The notes below the pieces were generated by a model, which saw nothing but the letters and a program-made list of their open reading frames with translations, did no database searches and was not told where the DNA came from. From Pseudomonas sp. Irchel 3A7 (GTDB lineage: Bacteria > Pseudomonadota > Gammaproteobacteria > Pseudomonadales > Pseudomonadaceae), in contig NZ_FYED01000014.1 of the NCBI RefSeq assembly GCF_900187565.1, positions 1-64,000 of the forward strand: a stretch of 64,000 nucleotides of DNA. The letters run 5' to 3'. Each line of letters opens with the position of its first letter. Positions within the stretch are counted from its first letter, which is position 1. Made by a program: the position numbers and the translations under genes. This document shows positions 59,494-64,000 of this stretch, piece after piece.

Positions 59494-59520
59494 ACAGCTT
59501 GCGGCTGAGCCGCAAGCGGG
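59494..59520 (+). terminator. Rho-independent terminator-like hairpin
   Basis: GCTTGCGGC and GCCGCAAGC pair across a three-base loop, followed by GGGCTTTCTC. It ends the YHYH transcript. Confidence 0.65.
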
Positions 59521-59691
59521 CTTTCTCACATGTGTGGAGGCCAGTTAAGGAAAAGGCTTTTTCATGCGTTTCAGACTTTAAAGTGAAGGGCCGCTTTTGG
59601 CCGATCGTGCCCAGCCACAAACGGTGTAATCCGACCAAACGGACGCTCTTCGCCAGTTTTAAGAACATACACAAAAACCCCCCAAACCAAC

Positions 59692-60600
59692 TCAACCACC
59701 CCCAGCTCCCCTCCGAATCTCCCCAAGTATCCGAGCCGCATCCCTCGAAGGCGGCAATCCAAACACCCGCGCATAGTCTCGACTAAATTGCGTAGCACTT
59801 TCATAACCGACTTCAAACGCCGCGCCTGTGACGCTTTTGGCATTGGCCAGCATCAGTGTCCGTGCCTGTAGCAGGCGAACCCGTTTTTGATACTGTAATG
59901 GACTCAGCGCGGTGACGGCTTTGAAGTGGCGGTGGAAGGCTGACACGCTCATTGACGCCAGCTGTGCCAATGCGTCCACCCGGATGGGGTCGGCGAAGTC
60001 CTGGCGGATGTGTGCAATGGCCAGGTTGACGCGGGCCATGGCGCTGTCGGGGGCGGCGATGTCGCGCAGCATCCAGCCGTGGGGGCCTTGCAGGACGCGG
60101 TACAGAATTTCTCGCTCGTAGACCGGCGCGAGGGCTGCGATTTCTTCGGGCTTGTTCATCAAGCGCAGCAGCCGCACCCAGGCATCCATCAATTCCGGCG
60201 TGACAGCGGCCACCGAAAAGCCGGCTTCCTGTTCATGCTGTCCGAGCGGTTTGGGCAAGTCGGCCAGTAGCGTCGTCAGGACAACCGGATCCAGTGTCAG
60301 GCTCACCGCCAGGTAAGGTTCGCCGCCTGCAGAGGGGTGAACCTGGCCGACCGCGGGCAGGTCGATGGACATGACGAAGTAAGTCGCCGGGTCATATCGA
60401 AGCGTGCGGTCGGCGATGGTCATGGATTTGCTGCCTTGCAGAATCAGGTTGATCATCGGTTCGTAAACGGCGGCCAGCAGGTGTTCAGGGATTTCACCCT
60501 GGACCATGGCGACGCGCGGGATGCCTGTGTCCGTGCGGCGGTTTTCGGCGCGGTGCGCCAAGGCGCGAAGTTCTGTCAGTTGGGTTTTCATGGCGTTCAT
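59692..60600 (-). CDS. AraC-family regulator (AraC_N type)
   Basis: 302 residues. The N-terminal domain with YEPMINLILQGSKSMTIADR and YFVMSIDLPAVGQV is the AraC_N (PF06719) type. The C-terminal HTHs are IRVDALAQLASMSVSAFHRH and SVTGAAFEVGYESATQFSRD, YARVFGLPPSRD. It is divergent from the SDR operon with 129 bases between, and this family usually activates a neighbouring oxidoreductase, so it probably controls that operon. Confidence 0.9.
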   Translation of the reverse strand: MNAMKTQLTELRALAHRAENRRTDTGIPRVAMVQGEIPEHLLAAVYEPMINLILQGSKSMTIADRTLRYDPATYFVMSIDLPAVGQVHPSAGGEPYLAVSLTLDPVVLTTLLADLPKPLGQHEQEAGFSVAAVTPELMDAWVRLLRLMNKPEEIAALAPVYEREILYRVLQGPHGWMLRDIAAPDSAMARVNLAIAHIRQDFADPIRVDALAQLASMSVSAFHRHFKAVTALSPLQYQKRVRLLQARTLMLANAKSVTGAAFEVGYESATQFSRDYARVFGLPPSRDAARILGEIRRGAGGG

Positions 60601-60729
60601 CTGAACTCACGCGCAGGCGGGCACGCAAGCAAAAAGCAGAAACAGGCAGGTTTCGAGCAGGAACGGCTGCGCTCGCCGCGAGGCAGGTGGCTACTGTGGT
60701 GACTCACCTCAGTGACAGTGGAGCAGCGC

Positions 60730-61473
60730 ATGAGCGTTATCGTTATTACCGGCGGCAGCCGGGGCATCGGCGCCAGTACGGCCGAGCATTGTGCCCGGCA
60801 GGGCATGGGCGTCATTCTGACCTACAAAAGCAATGTCGCTGCGGCCAATTCCGTGGTCCAGCGTATCCAGGCTTCGGGCGGCAACGCCGTGGCGCTTGAA
60901 CTGGACGTTGGGGATGTCAGCCAATTTGGCCATTTCCGCGAAAACGTGCGACAGACCCTGCAGGCAACCTGGGGCGTGGAAACGCTGACGGGGCTGGTCA
61001 ACAACGCGGGTCATGGCCTGTTCAACCCGCTGGCGTCGATCACCGAAGCGCAGTTCGATGGCCTGTTCAATGTTCACCTCAAAGGTCCGTTTTTTCTGAC
61101 GCAAACCCTGCTGCCCTTGCTGGGCGAGGGCGCGAGCATCGTCAATCTGACCAGCGCCACCACCCGCGTCGCCACCCCCGGTGTGGCGCCCTATGCAGCC
61201 TTCAAGGGCGGGCTGGAAGTGCTGACCCGTTACATGGCCAAGGAGTTCGCGGATCGACGCCTACGCGCCAACGCTGTTTCGCCGGGGGCTATTCGTACGG
61301 AGCTGGGTGGCGGTTTGAATGATGATCTCGAGGCGTTGCTTGCCTCGCAAACGGCGCTCGGCCGAGTGGGCGAACCGCAGGACGTCGCTCAGGTGATCGC
61401 CATGCTGCTGTCCGAAGAAGGGCGCTGGATCAACGCCCAATCGATCGAAGTGGCGGGCGGCTATTTCATTTGA
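60730..61473 (+). CDS. SDR-family oxidoreductase
   Basis: 247 residues from ATG 60730 (GGAG eight bases upstream). ITGGSRGIGASTAEHCARQG is the cofactor motif, NNAGHG follows, and the catalytic SATTRVATPGVAPYAAFKGG has the normal Ser-Tyr-Lys set. Reduces or oxidises a carbonyl/alcohol with NAD(P). First gene of a three-gene operon with a VOC protein and a saccharopine-dehydrogenase-like protein. Confidence 0.88.
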   Translation: MSVIVITGGSRGIGASTAEHCARQGMGVILTYKSNVAAANSVVQRIQASGGNAVALELDVGDVSQFGHFRENVRQTLQATWGVETLTGLVNNAGHGLFNPLASITEAQFDGLFNVHLKGPFFLTQTLLPLLGEGASIVNLTSATTRVATPGVAPYAAFKGGLEVLTRYMAKEFADRRLRANAVSPGAIRTELGGGLNDDLEALLASQTALGRVGEPQDVAQVIAMLLSEEGRWINAQSIEVAGGYFI

Positions 61474-61500
61474 ATCAGTATCCGATTGCGAGGCTTCTCC

Positions 61501-61902
61501 ATGCTTGATCACATTTTTCTGTCGGTCAGTGACATCGACCGTTCCGTTCGTTTCTACACCGCGGCACTGACCCCGCTGGGCATCACCGCACGGCTCGATT
61601 ACGACGGCAAGGACGGGCCGCGAGGGCATCCCGATCTGAAAGGTTTCGGTGCCCATGGACGCATGTTTTTCTGGTTGCGCGAAGGCGTGGTGGAGGGGCG
61701 GGCGGTGCATGTCGGCTTTGTGGCGAGCAGTCAGGCCGACGTCGACGCAGCCTATGCGGCGGCGCTGCAAAGTGGTGCTGTCGACAACGGTGCCCCGGGC
61801 GCACGTCTGCATTACGACCCCAACTACTACGCCGCCAATGTCCTCGACCCCGACGGCTACAGTCTCGAATTCGTCTACAAAAACTGGCAGCACACCCCAT
61901 GA
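61501..61902 (+). CDS. VOC-family (glyoxalase/bleomycin-resistance fold) protein
   Basis: 133 residues. MLDHIFLSVSDIDRSVRFYT, HVGFVASSQADVDAAYAA and NVLDPDGYSLEFVYK are the two beta-alpha-beta-beta-beta halves. The metal-type residues (His 4, the later His and Glu) are present, so it may be a metal-dependent lyase or isomerase or a binding protein. Its stop overlaps the next ATG by 4 bases (ATGA), which indicates coupled translation. Confidence 0.82.
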   Translation: MLDHIFLSVSDIDRSVRFYTAALTPLGITARLDYDGKDGPRGHPDLKGFGAHGRMFFWLREGVVEGRAVHVGFVASSQADVDAAYAAALQSGAVDNGAPGARLHYDPNYYAANVLDPDGYSLEFVYKNWQHTP

Positions 61903-62873
61903 GCACATTAATGATTTACGGGGCGACGGGGTACACCGGTCGCATGGCGGTCGAGCATGCCAAGGGGCAGGGGCTGGACGTTGTCATCGCGGGGCGCAAT
62001 GCCGAAAAACTGCAATCGCTCGCCGCGCAGTTGGACGTTCCTTATCGCGTGTTCAGCCCTGATGCCCAGGCAGCGAATGCACTGGAGGGCATCGCGGTGC
62101 TGCTGAACTTCGCAGGGCCGTTCGCTCATACGGCGGACGTTTTGATGCAGGCGTGTATCAACGCTGGCGTCGACTACCTGGACATCACGGCGGAGATCAA
62201 CGTCTATCGGCAGGCGGAGCAACTCGGCGCCCAGGCCACCGGGGCGGGGGTCATGTTACTGCCCGGTGTCGGCTGGGATGTGGTGCCCACGGATTGCCTG
62301 GCAATGCAGGTCGCCAGACGTGTGCAGGAACCGCATTCACTCAGGATCGCACTGCAAGTCGCAGGTTCCATGTCACGGGGATCGGCCCTGAGTGTCAGCG
62401 AAATCATGGATGCAGGCCTTCTGGCGCGGGTCGATGGACTGCTGGTTGCAACCCCCGACGCGCCGCCGCGGCACTTCGATTTTGGTGACGGCCCGGTGCT
62501 GTGCGCGCCGCTGTCGTTCGGTGACCTGGTGACCGCCTGGCACTCCACCGGCATACCCGACATTGCCATGTATGTGCATGTCAGCGGCGATGCGTTCCCG
62601 CAAGGCGATCTGTCGCAATTGCCTGATGGCCCAAGCGTCGAACAACGCGAAGCGCATCGTGCCCGAGCGGTGGTGGAAGTCTCAGGCGATGGCCGCGTGG
62701 CGCGCTCGATCATTGAAACCGTCAACGGCTACTCCTACACACCGTTGGTGGCTGTTGAAGCCGCGCGGCGAGTGTTGGAGGGCGATCGACGGCCGGGGTT
62801 CGAAACGCCTGCCCGGGTATTCGGCAGCGGATTCGCCGAGACCATCTACGGAACCACCATCACCGAATACTAG
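61899..62873 (+). CDS. Saccharopine-dehydrogenase-like NAD(P)-binding protein
   Basis: 324 residues. N-terminal Rossmann: TLMIYGATGYTGRMAVEHAK and VVIAGRNAEKLQSLAAQLDV. Then VLLNFAGPFAHTADVLMQAC, GVDYLDITAEINVYRQAEQL and the long C-terminal domain. Family members include saccharopine reductases and trans-acting enoyl reductases; the C-terminal part lacks features of true saccharopine reductase, so substrate is unknown. Third gene of the operon, convergent with the HxlR gene. Confidence 0.8.
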   Translation: MSTLMIYGATGYTGRMAVEHAKGQGLDVVIAGRNAEKLQSLAAQLDVPYRVFSPDAQAANALEGIAVLLNFAGPFAHTADVLMQACINAGVDYLDITAEINVYRQAEQLGAQATGAGVMLLPGVGWDVVPTDCLAMQVARRVQEPHSLRIALQVAGSMSRGSALSVSEIMDAGLLARVDGLLVATPDAPPRHFDFGDGPVLCAPLSFGDLVTAWHSTGIPDIAMYVHVSGDAFPQGDLSQLPDGPSVEQREAHRARAVVEVSGDGRVARSIIETVNGYSYTPLVAVEAARRVLEGDRRPGFETPARVFGSGFAETIYGTTITEY

Positions 62874-62877
62874 AGCG

Positions 62878-63282
62878 CTACAACGCTTCGGTGTCGCGTG
62901 CATCGAAATCCGCCTGCGCTTGCACCACGGCGTCCACGTAATTGATGGTCCAGGCATGCAAAGCCCTGAACGGTTCCTCCAGCGTGCGGCCCAGCGGCGT
63001 GATGCTGTACTCCACCGCGATCTGCGAGGAGGGGATTACCCGGCGAGCCAGAATGCCATTGCGCTCCAGCCGGCGTAGCGCCTGCGTCAGCGCCTTTTGG
63101 GTGATGCCCTCCAGGCCTCGTTTGAGTTCATTGAAACGCAGTGGCTTCTGGCACAGCGCGGCGAGGATCAGCACTGACCATTTATCCGCGATCTGATCCA
63201 GCAAAAAACGGCTCGAACAGTCGACTTTGGCGTCGGTGTGCGAGCCGGTTTGAGCCGGCGTGCGGTCTCCAATTTCGCCCAT
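62878..63282 (-). CDS. HxlR-family regulator
   Basis: 134 residues from ATG 63282, placed after GGAGGAA. Winged-helix: CSSRFLLDQIADKWSVLILA, ALCQKPLRFNELKRGLEGIT, QKALTQALRRLERNGILARR, VEYSITPLGRTLEEPF. HxlR proteins are small redox or aldehyde-responsive repressors that often control the divergent gene, here the SnoaL-like protein. The 10-base inverted repeat in the gap is its probable site. Confidence 0.88.
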   Translation of the reverse strand: MGEIGDRTPAQTGSHTDAKVDCSSRFLLDQIADKWSVLILAALCQKPLRFNELKRGLEGITQKALTQALRRLERNGILARRVIPSSQIAVEYSITPLGRTLEEPFRALHAWTINYVDAVVQAQADFDARDTEAL

Positions 63283-63296
63283 GGGGTTTCCTCCGA

Positions 63297-63338
63297 TATA
63301 CCTGATGACTTCAAAGTGCGTAATTGATATCAGGTATA
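63297..63338. promoter_or_regulatory. Inverted repeat TATACCTGAT ... ATCAGGTATA, candidate HxlR operator
   Basis: Two perfect 10-base arms at 63297-63306 and 63329-63338, 22 bases apart, in the gap between the HxlR and SnoaL-like genes. The arms are too far apart for one dimer on one face, so it may be two half-sites, or a partial site of which a nearer copy (GATATC inside) is the centre. Confidence 0.5.
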
Positions 63339-63380
63339 CAACAGATACCATGCGGATTCACTTCACTTAAGGCGTCAATC

Positions 63381-63845
63381 ATGTCAGCCACATACTCCCA
63401 GGACACCGCAGACCAGCTCGCGGTGGTGGAAACGCTTTACCGGTTTGCCGCCGGTATCGACTTGCGCGACAACGCCTTGCTTGCATCGGCGTTTACCGAA
63501 GATGCGATATCCGACTTCAGGCCTGCCGCCGCAAAGGCCGGGTTTGAATACCCGGTACTGGCAGGTCGAGAGACTATCGTCGCGGCGCTGTCCGGCTCAC
63601 TCGCGCGGATCGACACCACACACTCGGTCAGCAATCCCCGAGTCAGTGTTGACGGGGATCGGGCGCAGCTTGATGCACTCGTGGAAGCCCAGCACGTGCC
63701 GCAAAATGATCACTCACGCCACTACCTGATGAAGAACCGCTACGACGTAAAGCTGGTGAGAGAAGGCGAGGGCTGGCTCATCCAGAGCGTTACGGTGGAC
63801 AACGTCTGGCGTTCGGGAGATCCGGCCGTGCTTTCTGGGGGTTAG
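63381..63845 (+). CDS. SnoaL-like / NTF2-fold protein
   Basis: 154 residues from ATG 63381. The cone-shaped NTF2 fold is suggested by LYRFAAGIDLRDNALLASAF, TEDAISDFRPAAAKAGF, HSVSNPRVSVDGDRAQLDAL, and YLMKNRYDVKLVREGEGWLI. The family covers small cyclases, isomerases and enzymes acting on lipids or polyketides. Divergent from the HxlR regulator, which probably represses it. Confidence 0.75.
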   Translation: MSATYSQDTADQLAVVETLYRFAAGIDLRDNALLASAFTEDAISDFRPAAAKAGFEYPVLAGRETIVAALSGSLARIDTTHSVSNPRVSVDGDRAQLDALVEAQHVPQNDHSRHYLMKNRYDVKLVREGEGWLIQSVTVDNVWRSGDPAVLSGG

Positions 63846-64000
63846 AGCAGATCGGTAGAGGAGGATTATCGTTCCTGCGTTCAGGGGTTGAACCGCCTCT
63901 TAAACATCTTCGAGTGTCGCGTGTTTAACGGGTCTTACGCTCATTTCCTGAAAGCTACAAAGCCTTGCGTCGTTGCCTACGGTTACGCCAGAATCCGCCG
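63846..64000. other. Window end without a recognised gene
   Basis: No frame in the final 155 bases shows a family motif. The minus strand has several stops. The gene beyond the window cannot be inferred. Confidence 0.4.

Overview
The window looks like chromosomal DNA of a Pseudomonas of the P. fluorescens complex. The evidence is the REP palindrome family (core GTGGGAGCGAGCCTGCTCGC and its inverted partner) in many intergenic gaps, GC-rich codon use, and typical Pseudomonas genes: a fused Mrp antiporter, an SfnB-type sulfur-acquisition flavoprotein, a PotF/SpuD-type polyamine-binding protein, DUF2789, and a DksA paralogue with a broken zinc site. I see no rRNA, tRNA or CRISPR array.

Layout. 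1-11.3 kb is a gene graveyard: a methyltransferase, two IS1182-type transposases, another DDE transposase, an IS3 transposase, a DUF1704 (QEGLA) protein, a ferric-reductase-like membrane protein, a DAO-type oxidoreductase, a ParS/RES toxin-antitoxin pair and a glutathione S-transferase, all broken by stops, frameshifts or deletions. Intact genes among them are a YeeE-like transporter, an AbrB-like protein, an Xre regulator divergent from an unknown gene, and an IMPase-family phosphatase. 11.6-21.3 kb is ordinary core genome: DksA2-type regulator, chemoreceptor, small conserved proteins, betaine-type binding protein, TonB receptor with DUF2946. 21.4-27.5 kb is a six-gene Mrp cation/proton antiporter operon on the minus strand. 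27.7-29.3 kb is an EamA exporter divergent from an XRE-cupin regulator.

29.4-40.8 kb is the most system-like region. A candidate sigma-54 promoter leads into an SfnB-like flavoprotein, a half-size acyl-CoA-dehydrogenase-like protein and a DszA/NtaA-family monooxygenase. After an array of eight exact 134-bp REPIN repeats comes a branched-chain-type ABC importer operon that opens with a vestigial acyl-CoA-synthetase-like protein and closes with an FAD/NAD(P)-binding protein. I infer uptake and oxidative desulfuration of an organic sulfur compound of unknown identity.

41-54.3 kb holds a DUF6152/DUF6644 pair, a TctCBA carboxylate importer, a LysR gene divergent from an amine-oxidase-like flavoprotein and a polyamine-binding protein, GrxC, an AhpD-like protein, an AraC/DUF488 pair, and a FadR-type regulator divergent from an enolase-superfamily enzyme and an AEC transporter.

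54.3-59.2 kb is a segment bounded by two diverged direct repeats of about 550-600 bp. Each begins with the last ~70 bp of the AEC transporter gene. Between them lie an SDR protein without its catalytic tyrosine and several AT-rich genes (lipoprotein, two unknowns, a membrane-anchored winged-helix protein). 59.3-63.9 kb holds a tiny YHYH protein, an AraC regulator divergent from an SDR/VOC/saccharopine-dehydrogenase-like operon, and an HxlR regulator divergent from a SnoaL-like protein.
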